64,000 nucleotides of DNA from JANXYW01 sp031400455 (GTDB lineage: Bacteria > Chloroflexota > Dehalococcoidia > DSTF01 > JACRBR01): contig JANNPX010000028.1 of NCBI GenBank assembly GCA_031400455.1, positions 1 to 64,000 of the forward strand. Direction: 5' to 3'. A program made the position numbers and the translations under genes. Positions 50,648 through 59,995 of this stretch are shown piece by piece (positions within the stretch are counted from its first letter, which is position 1; each line of letters opens with the position of its first letter). The notes beneath the pieces are model-generated. The model did not search any database. It saw only the letters and a list, made by a program, of their open reading frames with translations, and was not told where the DNA came from.

Positions 50648-51556
50648 CTAGCACACCGCCCGATGCGCGCGGTTCGTGTGCGGATCAGTGGTGTTCACGG
50701 GCGCGAAGGTGTTGAGCGAGGCAACCACTACGATGGAGGTGGGACAAGAGATCACATTGTCCACCACGACGTTGTTGTCGCCGACGACGTAGACGTCAGC
50801 TCCGCTGTTGAACCCCATGTCGTTGCCGCGCACGGTCACATCATCGGCGTCGTTGACTACAATCCCGCCGCGATCCACGGTCTGCGACGTGTTGTTTCCC
50901 TTGATCACCGAGTCCTCGATCAACACGCCACCGGCGTATTGACTCAGATACACGCCTGCTACAGCGCTGTCCTCAATCAAGCACCGCCGAATCGTCACGC
51001 GCGAACCATCTGTGAAATCACCTCCCAACAGGAATCCGTGTTCGCCGCTGCCGGAGACGACGCAGTCTTCGACCACAGCACCGTTGTCGACTCGAAACGC
51101 GTGGAAGGCGCTGCCGTATACCGCGACGCGGGAGATATGAAGATCGGCAGCGCCCGGAGCTTCTACGCCGACGGCATTCCGCAAGACGCCGTTCGAGATG
51201 CGCACGCGGGCTCGGCCGCCGTCGACGTTGATCGCGTTCTGTTCCAGCGGGTCGACTCCCGTGATCGTGAACCCGCCAAGATCGAGTGTCACATCATCCG
51301 CAGAGATACGGACGCCGATGTTGGGACTTGCGAGCGGGATACCCATGCTACGCGTCAAGTAGTAACGACCCGGCTGCGAGATGACGAACGGCAGGGAGGA
51401 GATCGGCGTCCCCGGCTCACGCACGCCGTCCGTGGACGCGGGCGAGCCGGGCGGATCGAGCGGGCCGCCGCTGACGACACCGGTCAGCGCCGCACCGACG
51501 AACAGCGCGAGTACTCCGGCGACGAGCCAGCCGGCGCGATTGACGTTGGTTTGCAT
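50648..51556 (-). CDS. Secreted right-handed beta-helix protein, paralogue
   Basis: 302 residues, GAGGGA upstream. NRAGWLVAGVLALFVGAAL and the following GGPLDPP are nearly identical to the 48920 protein, while the beta-helix coils (IRISNGVLRNAVGV, AVVEDCVVSGSGEHGFLLGG, VTIRRCLIEDSAVAGVYL) differ. The 5' leader DNA is also similar, so a duplication followed by change of the binding region is likely. Confidence 0.75.
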   Translation of the reverse strand: MQTNVNRAGWLVAGVLALFVGAALTGVVSGGPLDPPGSPASTDGVREPGTPISSLPFVISQPGRYYLTRSMGIPLASPNIGVRISADDVTLDLGGFTITGVDPLEQNAINVDGGRARVRISNGVLRNAVGVEAPGAADLHISRVAVYGSAFHAFRVDNGAVVEDCVVSGSGEHGFLLGGDFTDGSRVTIRRCLIEDSAVAGVYLSQYAGGVLIEDSVIKGNNTSQTVDRGGIVVNDADDVTVRGNDMGFNSGADVYVVGDNNVVVDNVISCPTSIVVVASLNTFAPVNTTDPHTNRAHRAVC

Positions 51557-51660
51557 GACGGTTCCCTCTGTGTACGAATGGGTAGTTGCCGCAAGCTTAC
51601 GCTCGGCTGAGGCGGAGTGTCACGGAGGCCGTCAAGTTGGTAGGCGTCAGCCCTGGTGGA

Positions 51661-52239
51661 CTAATCGTGGAAGCCGTCGACCTCGTAGCTCATGATGAGC
51701 ATGTCGTGGGTGCGGCCCTCGGCGTCGACGACGTGATCGGCGAGCAGGGCTTCCGGGCGAAAGCCGATGCGCTCGAAGGTGGCGCGCGCGGCCTTCTGGT
51801 CGGAGGTCATGTTGGCGGTGATCTTCTTCAGGCCGATCTCTTTCGCGATGAGGAACATCTCTTCGACGAGGCGGGCGCCGAGGCGGATGCCGCGGTAGTC
51901 GGCGCCGACGTTCGTACGGATCTCGCCAACGTGGCGGGTCCAGAGCACCTCGTTGTGGTGGAGCGTCGCGTAGCCGGCGAGGTGGTCGCCTTCGTACGCC
52001 ATGATCGAGACCGACTGATCGGCGTCTACGTTTCCGACCCACTGGTCGACGTTCTTCGGATCGGTGATGTCCATGCGGAGGAAGAGCAGGTCCTGCTTGG
52101 GCAGGGCGCGCGCGAAGCGAACGATCTCGTCGCGATCGGCGCGGCTCATCAGCCGCAACTCGAGGGTCTTGCCATTGTCCATGCGGACATCACGCGGGAA
52201 CGTCCGCCGGTAGCCGACTGCCTGCACATCCGTTGTCAT
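51661..52239 (-). CDS. GNAT-family N-acetyltransferase
   Basis: 192 residues from the ATG at 52239 with AAGGAG upstream. GADYRGIRLGARLVEEMF is the acetyl-CoA loop. LLFLRMDITDPKNV and GFRPEALLADHVVDAEGRTHDML match the 41541 paralogue across most of its length. Substrate unknown. Confidence 0.85.
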   Translation of the reverse strand: MTTDVQAVGYRRTFPRDVRMDNGKTLELRLMSRADRDEIVRFARALPKQDLLFLRMDITDPKNVDQWVGNVDADQSVSIMAYEGDHLAGYATLHHNEVLWTRHVGEIRTNVGADYRGIRLGARLVEEMFLIAKEIGLKKITANMTSDQKAARATFERIGFRPEALLADHVVDAEGRTHDMLIMSYEVDGFHD

Positions 52240-52365
52240 TCCGAGTCTCCTTCCGCGCGGCGAGTCGGGGTGCGACATCCTGCCCCGAGCAATCGATCCT
52301 AACACAGCACGCGCCGGATGTGGAGATTCGCGCGGGCGATTCGCGAGACGATTTCGCGTCGAAGT

Positions 52366-53235
52366 CTAGCTCCGCCCGCGCGCCATCTCGGCAATGGCGG
52401 TGACATCGCCGGGATAGCCGCCCCCGGCGATGCCCGCCTTGACGATGGCAACGGTCCACGGACGGAGAATCTCGAGGAGTTCGCTCAGGCCGGAGCCGAT
52501 GGCGTCGACCACGGGCGCCTCCATCTCGTCCGTTTCGGATTCGATGCGCTCGCGGAAGGCGCGTCCGTCCGGAGAGAAGGCGTCGCCATCCATCCAGCCC
52601 TTCGCGCGCATGCCGTCGATGGCGGCATCCATCTGAAGTACGGTCCAGCCGCGCGTGGCGGAGTACGACTTCAACGGAATGCCCATCTGCAACTCGGACA
52701 TGAGCTGGATCTCGACGGGCTGGAGCAGCGCTTTCGTCCAGACAGCGATGTGGCTATCGCCGCGGTGTTCACGCAGCATGTCGCAGCATCGCCAGAGCTG
52801 GCCGATGGGGTCCGTCGGGAAGGGCTGCGACTTGAGTCCGCTGAACAGGGGGTGCCCGGCTCCTTCCGCGACGTCGAGGCCGCGGCGGAGCAGTTCCACC
52901 GCGCGGCCAATCTGCTTCGCGTCGGGCTCGCCGAGCAGCCGACGCAGCGACGCGACGGCGCCGTCGTACCGCGCTTGCAGGAGGGGCTCGGGTTCTATCT
53001 TCGACCAGCCTTCATCAACGGACGGCACGACGATCGCCGGGCTGAAGACGCCGAACGCGGATGTCACGACGAGCCCGGTCGGCCTCCCCATGGACGCGCC
53101 GCGGCTGCAGAAGTAGCCGGGACCGTAGCCCGCAAGCCCGAGTTTGGCGTAGTTGGCGTGGGCCTCGGGGGCGAAGTAGACGTTCGCGCCGATGGGCTCG
53201 CACAGGTTGCGTATTGCTCTTGCTCGCTCGTCCAT
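52366..53235 (-). CDS. SCO6745-like protein
   Basis: 289 residues. It opens with RAIRNLCEPIGANVYFAPEAH and continues with LREHRGDSHIAVW and a C-terminal GYSATRGWTVLQMDAAIDGMR-like helix, the pattern of the SCO6745/SalK family. The family is widespread in actinobacteria and Chloroflexota. Its role is not known to me. A 60-base Gly/Ala-rich end precedes the GNAT gene. Confidence 0.7.
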   Translation of the reverse strand: MDERARAIRNLCEPIGANVYFAPEAHANYAKLGLAGYGPGYFCSRGASMGRPTGLVVTSAFGVFSPAIVVPSVDEGWSKIEPEPLLQARYDGAVASLRRLLGEPDAKQIGRAVELLRRGLDVAEGAGHPLFSGLKSQPFPTDPIGQLWRCCDMLREHRGDSHIAVWTKALLQPVEIQLMSELQMGIPLKSYSATRGWTVLQMDAAIDGMRAKGWMDGDAFSPDGRAFRERIESETDEMEAPVVDAIGSGLSELLEILRPWTVAIVKAGIAGGGYPGDVTAIAEMARGRS

Positions 53236-53313
53236 TTTCTGTGCTCCTTCTACGTGTCGCGCTCACCGCGTGTCGACGCACGTCGTTGCGGGACGAGCAT
53301 CGTGCCCAGGCGG

Positions 53314-53343
53314 GAAAGATCCTTCGCTACGCTCTGGATGACA
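53314..53343. repeat. Dispersed repeat, AAGATCCTTCGCTACGCTCT family
   Basis: Relates to the TGTCATCCTGAGCGAAG repeat at 33882 (inverse orientation). Between the SCO6745-like and CoA-transferase genes. Confidence 0.5.
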
Positions 53344-53436
53344 TGATGGGTGCGCCGGATGACAGAAACCGCGCTCACGATAACGCGATCCGTACCCACG
53401 ACCACATGATGGGCGATCGGGCGGCCACCGCAATCA

Positions 53437-54906
53437 TCACGGCCACCAGAGCGAGCGGGCCTGGGCGCGCAGGTCTTCGCGGTGGTCGGGGTGCGCGACG
53501 GCGATGAGTTCCTCGGCGCGCTGGCGGTGGTTCTTGCCCCAGAGGCGCGCAACGCCGTACTCGGTGATCACGGCATCGGCAAAGAAGCGAGGTATCGTCA
53601 CGAAGGACCCGGGTTCCATCTGTGCGACGATGCGGGAGACTGCGCCGCCCATCGCCGTCGATGGCAGGAGCGTTATCGCGCGGCCGCGCGGTGAGTTCGC
53701 GCCGGCGAGGTGCATCTCGGGTTGTCCGCCCGTGCCGTTGATCATCCGCCCACCGAATACGGTCTCGGAGTTGATCTGACCGAGCAGGTCGACGGTGATT
53801 GCGTTGTTGATCGCGACGAAGCGATCGAACTTCACGAGCGTACGCGGGTGCAGGACGTACTCCGGGTCGTACAGCTCGAAGTGCGGGTTGTCATCGATGA
53901 TGCCGAGATCCGTGGGATCGCAGCCGGTCCACGCGGCCGCCACCGACCGACCGGTGTGGATCTCCTTCTGCGAGCCGTCGACGATGCCATCGCGCCACAT
54001 CTTCGCCAGTCCCGGCCAACCAAGCTCGGTATGAATCCCGAGGTGCTTCCGCTCGGCGAAGGCGCCTAGCCGCACCATGCCGCGCGACGGTTCGCCGACG
54101 CCGATCTGTACGGTATCGCCGTCCTGGATCAGCCCGCTCAAGTGGCGCGCGATCGGTTCGGCCTCCGGTGGCATCTCGCCGATGCCGAGCAGGTTGCGAA
54201 CGTCCATCGGCGCGAGCGCAGGGATGATCGCGCGCACGGAGCTTAGGACCTGCAGCGAAGGCAGCTCATCGCCGAGTTGCATCCAGCCGACGCGCCGCGA
54301 TTCGTTTTCGATCGTAGCGACGATCTCGTCGAAGACAGCGCGCTCGAGCGGCGGCGGTGTGAACTCGACGAACTGGTGAATCTCCGAGACGTGGATGTAG
54401 ACATCGCCGTGCACCTGCGTCAGCGACTCGTCGACCTGCGCGATCACCATCGGGCAGCGGCGCGCGTATGAACGCTGCACCCAGTTGTGGACACCGAAAT
54501 GGCAGTACCCGGCGCGGTTCGGCTTCGAGACGGTGCAAATGAGGACATCCGGCACGTGCACGTCGGTGTGACGGCCATCGTCGTACGCCTTCATGCCGAG
54601 CGAGAAGAGGTTGGGCAGGTAGGTGCCGCGACGCTCGTCCATGACGAAGCGCGCGAAGTCGCCGATGTACAGCTCGAACTCAACCTTAAAGGTCGATTCG
54701 TCCGGCATCCGTAGCCAGCCGGGGTCGGCCGCCGGGGCGAGCAGCCGCACCGTCACGTCCTTCAGCTCGTCGCGCCGAGCCGCGAGCGCGAGAGCGAGCG
54801 TGGCGGGCGGGAAGATCGGGATCATGACCGTATCGCCGGACCGCACGACCTTCATCGCCTCGGCCGGCGTGGTCAGACGCTGCTTGTAGATCTCCTGCCA
54901 GTCCAT
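53437..54906 (-). CDS. Acetyl-CoA hydrolase / 4-hydroxybutyrate CoA-transferase family protein
   Basis: 489 residues from the ATG at 54906 with GGAGGG upstream. PFA-like N-terminal domain and a C-terminal domain with GIHTELGWPGL (the catalytic Glu in this family) and GTGGQPEMHLAGANSPRGRA. Should move CoA between an acyl-CoA and an acid. Could feed 3- or 4-hydroxyacyl-CoA to PHA synthesis, but it is not beside the pha genes. Confidence 0.8.
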   Translation of the reverse strand: MDWQEIYKQRLTTPAEAMKVVRSGDTVMIPIFPPATLALALAARRDELKDVTVRLLAPAADPGWLRMPDESTFKVEFELYIGDFARFVMDERRGTYLPNLFSLGMKAYDDGRHTDVHVPDVLICTVSKPNRAGYCHFGVHNWVQRSYARRCPMVIAQVDESLTQVHGDVYIHVSEIHQFVEFTPPPLERAVFDEIVATIENESRRVGWMQLGDELPSLQVLSSVRAIIPALAPMDVRNLLGIGEMPPEAEPIARHLSGLIQDGDTVQIGVGEPSRGMVRLGAFAERKHLGIHTELGWPGLAKMWRDGIVDGSQKEIHTGRSVAAAWTGCDPTDLGIIDDNPHFELYDPEYVLHPRTLVKFDRFVAINNAITVDLLGQINSETVFGGRMINGTGGQPEMHLAGANSPRGRAITLLPSTAMGGAVSRIVAQMEPGSFVTIPRFFADAVITEYGVARLWGKNHRQRAEELIAVAHPDHREDLRAQARSLWWP

Positions 54907-55039
54907 GCACCCTCCGCCGTAAACATCAGACCTACCCGGCTGCCCCACGGGCGATTATCTGCCACCGGGAGCGCAAGGCAAAGCCCACCGAAAACAGCCC
55001 TCGGCGCCGGGCTCAAGCGGGTCGATCGATGCTCGGTGC

Positions 55040-55651
55040 CTACGCCGTCACGCCTAGCGTCGCAAGCTGTTCCTGAAGGTGATGCTCATTCACGAGAAAG
55101 TGGATGGCGTGCATACCTGACTCGCGCGCCGCATCCACGTTACGCGGGAGATCGTCGATGAAGACGCATTCCTCCGGCGGCAGGCCGATTCGCTGAGCTG
55201 ACAGCGCGTAGATGCGGGGATCCGGTTTGGCCATGCCAACGTCGGCGGAAACGACGATGTCGTCGAACAGGTGGTGGATGCCATGGGCGTCACGCAACGT
55301 CCTGACTAGCGTGTTGTCGGCGTTGCTCAGCACGGCCGTCTTGTAAGTGCCGCGTAGGCGCCGGATCAGATCGATGTTCGGCGCGATGAGGTGCTGGCGC
55401 TCGCGCCAGTGCTGGTGGAGCCGCGGCAACTCGCGTCCTGCGGCGGCTTCGAGTGCGAGATGCGACTCATCGAGCCATGCCTGACGGTCGCCGACGCCGA
55501 TCTCCAGCTTCTGCCAGGTCTCGGAGCCGTAGAGCGTCTCGACGATCGTCCGCTCACGAAGGCCGTGCTCCTGCTCCAGCGTCCGCGCGAGGTCCCAGCG
55601 CATGTCCCACAGGACGCCCCCGTAGTCGAAGATCAGGCCGCGAATCGTCAT
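55040..55651 (-). CDS. HAD-family hydrolase
   Basis: 203 residues from the ATG at 55651 with GAGGAG upstream. Motif I GLIFDYGGVLWD (nucleophile D9), motif II TAVLSNADN, motif III KPDPRIY and motif IV FIDDLPRNVDAA are all present. Similar to HAD-IA phosphatases. Substrate unknown. 41 bases from nadE, same strand. Confidence 0.85.
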   Translation of the reverse strand: MTIRGLIFDYGGVLWDMRWDLARTLEQEHGLRERTIVETLYGSETWQKLEIGVGDRQAWLDESHLALEAAAGRELPRLHQHWRERQHLIAPNIDLIRRLRGTYKTAVLSNADNTLVRTLRDAHGIHHLFDDIVVSADVGMAKPDPRIYALSAQRIGLPPEECVFIDDLPRNVDAARESGMHAIHFLVNEHHLQEQLATLGVTA

Positions 55652-55692
55652 TCGTATCTCCTCGATGTGGTTCGCACGAATCGGCGTCGCTG

Positions 55693-57411
55693 CTATCGCG
55701 GCCGGTAGCGGTTCGCGATGGGCAGCCGACGGTCGCGCCCGAACGCGCGCGGTGTGATCTTCACGCCAGGAGGGCCCTGGCGCCGCTTGTACTCGTTGCG
55801 GTCGACCATTTGTACGACGCGCTGGACGAACTCGGCGTCGAAGCCCATCGCCACGATCTCGCCGATGGTTCGATCGTCTTCGACGTACGCCTGGAGGATC
55901 GGGTCGAGGACTTCGTACGGCGGCAGCGAATCCGTGTCGAGCTGATCCGGGCGGAGCTCTGCGCTGGGCGGCTTGTCGATGACGGCTTGCGGGATGATCT
56001 CGCTCCCGGCGATGCGATTGCGGTAGCGCGCGAGGTCGTACACGAGCGTCTTGAAGACGTCCTTGATGACGGCGAACCCGCCGGCCATATCGCCGTATAG
56101 CGTCGAATATCCCGTAGCGATCTCGCTCTTGTTGCCGGTGGTGAGCGCCATCCACCCGAATTTGTTGGACAACGACATGAGCACGTTGCCGCGGATGCGT
56201 GCCTGCAGATTCTCCTCGGCCGTGCCGAATTGCGTATCGCCGAACGCTTCGGAGAGCATTTCGAGGGATGACGCGAATGTGCTCTCAATCGGGATGGTGA
56301 GCATTCGGATGCCGAGCCGTTCGGCAAGCGCTTGCGCATCGGTCTTGCTCCCCTCCGACGAGAACCGGGATGGCATCGATACACCGATGACGTGCTCGGC
56401 GCCCAGCGCGTCGACGGCTATCGCGGCCACGAGCGAGGAGTCGATGCCACCGGAGAGTGCGATCACGACGGAGCTGAATCCGGTCTTGCCGATGTAGTCA
56501 CGCACGCCGAGAACAAGCGCGTCCCAAACCTCAGCATCGGAATCGAGCAATGGCGGCATCTGCGCCGAAATCTCGGGCTTCGCCGCAGGTAGGGGTGCCG
56601 CAGAAATCATGGTCTTGGGCCCCGGCCGCCCGCTCGCCGGTCGTTCGCTGGACGAGCGCACCGCGCGGACGCCGTCATCGACATGAAGGTCGTAGACGAC
56701 GAGGTCTTCGCGAAACTGCGCGCCCCGTGCGACCAGCACACCACGGGCGTCGTAGATCAGGCTGTGCCCATCAAATACGAGTTCATCCTGCCCGCCGACC
56801 GTGTTTACGTAGCAGATCGCGACTGCGTTCTCACTGGCGCGCGTCGAGATCATCGATTCGCGATCAGTGCCTTTGGCGCGGTGATACGGCGAGGCGTTGA
56901 TGTTGATGATCACGTCCGCACCGGCGAGCGCCTGGTCGCGCGTGGGGCCGTCGGCGTACCAGATGTCCTCGCAAATGTTCACGCCGATATCGACGCCGGC
57001 GATGACGTATACCGGCACGTCGGTGCCGGGCTGAAAGTAGCGCACCTCGTCGAAGACGCCGTAGTTGGGCAGGAGCCGCTTGTAGTACCGCGCGGCGATT
57101 CGGCCATCCGATAGCACGGCCGCGGCGTTGTAGATCGCGCCGTCCACCATGTCGACGAAGCCGACGATCGCGACGAGCCCCGTCGTTGCCTTTGCGATTG
57201 AGTCCAGCGCTGAAAGGTTGTCCTCGACAAACGACGGGCGCAGGAGCAGGTCTTCGGGCGGATAGCCGGTCACCGCCAGTTCGGGGAAGGCGACCACATC
57301 CACGCCGAGGCCTCGGGCGCGGGCGGTCCACTCAACGATCTTCGCGGCATTGCCGGTCAGGTCGCCGACCGTCATGTCGATTTGTGCCAGGCCGACTCGT
57401 AGCCGCCGCAT
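55693..57411 (-). CDS. nadE: Glutamine-dependent NAD+ synthetase
   Basis: 572 residues from the ATG at 57411 with GGGAG upstream. An N-terminal nitrilase-type glutaminase has E44 (AFPELAVTGY), K111 (YYKRLLPNYG) and C147 (VNICEDIWY). The C-terminal ATP-PPi synthetase has SGGIDSS and KSEIATGYSTLYGDMAGG. Makes NAD+ from deamido-NAD+ with glutamine as N donor. A 21-bp palindrome lies 38 bases upstream of the start. Confidence 0.95.
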   Translation of the reverse strand: MRRLRVGLAQIDMTVGDLTGNAAKIVEWTARARGLGVDVVAFPELAVTGYPPEDLLLRPSFVEDNLSALDSIAKATTGLVAIVGFVDMVDGAIYNAAAVLSDGRIAARYYKRLLPNYGVFDEVRYFQPGTDVPVYVIAGVDIGVNICEDIWYADGPTRDQALAGADVIININASPYHRAKGTDRESMISTRASENAVAICYVNTVGGQDELVFDGHSLIYDARGVLVARGAQFREDLVVYDLHVDDGVRAVRSSSERPASGRPGPKTMISAAPLPAAKPEISAQMPPLLDSDAEVWDALVLGVRDYIGKTGFSSVVIALSGGIDSSLVAAIAVDALGAEHVIGVSMPSRFSSEGSKTDAQALAERLGIRMLTIPIESTFASSLEMLSEAFGDTQFGTAEENLQARIRGNVLMSLSNKFGWMALTTGNKSEIATGYSTLYGDMAGGFAVIKDVFKTLVYDLARYRNRIAGSEIIPQAVIDKPPSAELRPDQLDTDSLPPYEVLDPILQAYVEDDRTIGEIVAMGFDAEFVQRVVQMVDRNEYKRRQGPPGVKITPRAFGRDRRLPIANRYRPR

Positions 57412-57448
57412 CTCGCCGCTCCCAGACCGGCACACGCTGGCCGGGTAC

Positions 57449-57469
57449 TTAGTGTTACTAGTACACTAA
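57449..57469. promoter_or_regulatory. 21-bp palindrome upstream of nadE
   Basis: TTAGTGT-TACTAGT-ACACTAA, perfect 7-bp arms and a 7-base, itself nearly symmetric centre. In the 192-base divergent gap between nadE and the AAA ATPase gene, closer to nadE. Its size and form fit a homodimeric repressor, and NAD-responsive repressors such as NrtR are known to control NAD genes. A match to any known motif was not checked. Confidence 0.55.
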
Positions 57470-57603
57470 CTCGCAGCCCCGCCCTCGATCAATCGAAAAA
57501 TGCCGGCGAGGCCAGATACGCCGGGCGCTACCGCCGCGTTATGTGATAGAACGCTGCGCCGCTACCCCGCGGTGGCAGCCCGCCGTAACGAGGAGGCGCC
57601 GCG

Positions 57604-58926
57604 TTGACATCTGGATCATTCGTCCCATCGGCCACAGACGCCACGACACCTACATTCGGTGAACCGCTGACCGTCGTCGCACTTGGCGTCGACCGCGGGC
57701 TCCTGCTCGACATCGCGCTGAAGACGCTCTTCTACGAGGGCCGGATGACCCGAATGGACATGGCCGAGTCGATGAAGATCTCGAACTCAGCCGTCCAAGA
57801 GTTGCTGCAATTGCTTACGCAGGACGGCCTGACCCACGTGCTGGGCAGCGAAGGCAGCGGTAACTCGAACTACACCTACACCCTGACGCAAAAGGGCATC
57901 GACCGCGCTGATTCCGCACTTGGCCGGAGCGGCTACGTCGGACCGGCGCCCGTCCCGCTTGCTGACTACATCGCGCGGGTCCGCGCGCAGAGCGCCGACG
58001 TGTCGCTCAGCCGCCTCCAAGTGGAGCGCGCGCTTGCGCCCCTGGTGCTACCGAAGGAAGAGATCGCTCGCATCGGGCGCGCCGCCTCGTCGCGTAAGTC
58101 CATGCTGCTGTACGGACCTTCGGGTAATGGAAAGACGACGGCCGTCCGCGCGATCGGCGATGCACTTGGTGGCGAGATGTACATCCCGTACGCGATCGAG
58201 ATGGTCGGACAGATCGTCCACCTCTACGATCCGTCGAAGCACGAGCTGCTGCCCGACGCATCCGCAGACCATCTCTCTGCCGGGCTTCCGCGGCGCGTTG
58301 ACCGGCGCTGGGTGCGCATCCGCAGACCCGCGATCTGGGCTGGCGGAGAATTGACGCGGGACAGCCTGGAGTTGATGTACGACGAGAACACGAAAGTCTA
58401 CGAAGCGCCCCTGCAATTGAAGGCGAACGGCGGCACGCTGATCATCGACGACTTCGGACGCCAGCAAATTCCGGCGGTCGCGCTCCTAAACCGCTGGATC
58501 GGCGCGCTGGAGGGTGGGCGTGACCATCTGACGCTGCACACCGGTCAGACAATAGAAGTGCCGTTCGATGTACTCGTGCTCTTCTCGACGAACCTCTCGC
58601 CGCACGACCTGGCCGACGATGCCTTTCTCCGCCGCATTCGCTACAAGGTCAAGCTGGACAATCCGACGAGCGACGAGTTTGACGCGATCTTCCAGCGAGA
58701 GTGCGAGCGAGCCGGAGTCGACTACAGCCATTCGGCGATCACCCACCTGCTCCAACACTGGTACGCACCGCACGACCGGGAACTCCGCGGCTGCCATCCG
58801 CGCGATATCGTCGAAGCGGTCGTCGACGCGGCGGCATACGACGGCGCATCGGCCAAGCTCACGCCAGCAACGATCGACGAAGCCTGCGCGACATACTTCC
58901 TGGAGCCGACGAACGCGCCCGACTGA
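57604..58926 (+). CDS. Winged-helix AAA ATPase
   Basis: 440 residues with a TTG start supported by AGGAGG 8 bases upstream. Residues 30-115 form a winged helix (TRMDMAESMKISNSAVQELLQLL), then an AAA module with Walker A GPSGNGKTT, Walker B LIIDDFG and a sensor-like LFSTNLSPHDLADDAFLRRIR. Similar proteins are common in Chloroflexota with unclear roles. Might be a chaperone or signalling ATPase, or DNA-linked. Confidence 0.75.
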   Translation: MTSGSFVPSATDATTPTFGEPLTVVALGVDRGLLLDIALKTLFYEGRMTRMDMAESMKISNSAVQELLQLLTQDGLTHVLGSEGSGNSNYTYTLTQKGIDRADSALGRSGYVGPAPVPLADYIARVRAQSADVSLSRLQVERALAPLVLPKEEIARIGRAASSRKSMLLYGPSGNGKTTAVRAIGDALGGEMYIPYAIEMVGQIVHLYDPSKHELLPDASADHLSAGLPRRVDRRWVRIRRPAIWAGGELTRDSLELMYDENTKVYEAPLQLKANGGTLIIDDFGRQQIPAVALLNRWIGALEGGRDHLTLHTGQTIEVPFDVLVLFSTNLSPHDLADDAFLRRIRYKVKLDNPTSDEFDAIFQRECERAGVDYSHSAITHLLQHWYAPHDRELRGCHPRDIVEAVVDAAAYDGASAKLTPATIDEACATYFLEPTNAPD

Positions 58927-58944
58927 CCGCTCGCGGTGATTCTG

Positions 58945-58963
58945 CCCGTGCGTTCCGCACGGG
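58945..58963. terminator. Hairpin after AAA ATPase gene
   Basis: 8-bp perfect stem CCCGTGCG / CGCACGGG with loop TTC, no T-run. Lies 18 bases after the stop codon. Confidence 0.5.
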
Positions 58964-59008
58964 ATGGGCGCTTGCTATCCTGCTCGTGGGCCATTCACCC
59001 GCACGAAT

Positions 59009-59995
59009 GTGAGCGCTGCCAGCACCGTGACTCCAGTTCCCTCCTCCAATGCGACGGCGGCCGCCGTTGACGTGCGTGATGTCGCCTATGCCTACGGCGA
59101 CCGACAGGCGCTCGATGAGCTCTCGCTGTCGGTGCCCGCAGGCGCGATCTTTGGCCTGCTAGGGCCAAACGGCTGCGGCAAGAGCACGCTGCTCTCCCTG
59201 CTCATCGGGCGGCGTGTAGCCGGCGCCGGCGAGATTCGAATGCTTGGCGACGTGCTGACGCCGCGGCGGCGCGAGCGTATCGGCATCGTGTTTCAGGAAC
59301 CATCGCTCGACCCGACGATGACCGTGCACGAGACGATGCGCCTGCAGGGACGGATGTTCGGCGTCGGGCGAGCAGCAACGGCCGAGCGTACGGCCCGGCT
59401 CCTCGAACGCGTCGGTCTCAGCGACCGGGCGACTTCGATGACATCGACTCTCTCGGGCGGCATGAAGCGGCGCCTTGAGTTGGCGCGCGCTCTGTTGCCG
59501 GAGCCGGAGCTCTTACTGCTCGACGAACCCACGCTGGCGCTCGATCCCGAATCGCGCCAGAACCTCTGGGAGCACCTGATCGAAGCCAACGCCGCGGGCA
59601 CCACGCTGCTGCTGGCAACGAACGACGTCCACGAGGCGGAGCGCTACTGCCAGACCGTCGCGCTGATGGATCAAGGCCGCGTGGTGGCGCAGGGCACGCC
59701 GGCGGAGTTGAAGCGCGGCCTTCGTCGCGATGCCGTCCGCGTCGAGTGGAAGGACGATCCGGCGTCCGACGCGGCTACGTTGCGGGCGTGGCCCGGCGTG
59801 GGTGAGGTCAGGCTGGCGGGCCACTCGACGCACGTCACGGTCGATGCTGCCAGTCCGTTCCTAACACGGCTCTTTTCGGACGCGGGGGACCGCGTCCACG
59901 GCGTCACCATCGAGCAGTCCACGCTGGAGGATGTTTACTTTCAGCTCGTCGGCAAGCCGATCTCCGCAGCGACGGCCGACGGGGAGGGTGCGTGA
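59009..59995 (+). CDS. ABC transporter ATP-binding protein
   Basis: About 328 residues from a GTG at 59009. An ATG at 58964 is also possible, though it directly abuts the hairpin. Walker A GPNGCGKST, signature LSGGMKRRLELA and Walker B LLLLDEPT are clear. A C-terminal regulatory extension is present, as in DrrA/CcmA-type exporters. Coupled to the permease by a GTGA overlap. Confidence 0.9.
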   Translation: MSAASTVTPVPSSNATAAAVDVRDVAYAYGDRQALDELSLSVPAGAIFGLLGPNGCGKSTLLSLLIGRRVAGAGEIRMLGDVLTPRRRERIGIVFQEPSLDPTMTVHETMRLQGRMFGVGRAATAERTARLLERVGLSDRATSMTSTLSGGMKRRLELARALLPEPELLLLDEPTLALDPESRQNLWEHLIEANAAGTTLLLATNDVHEAERYCQTVALMDQGRVVAQGTPAELKRGLRRDAVRVEWKDDPASDAATLRAWPGVGEVRLAGHSTHVTVDAASPFLTRLFSDAGDRVHGVTIEQSTLEDVYFQLVGKPISAATADGEGA

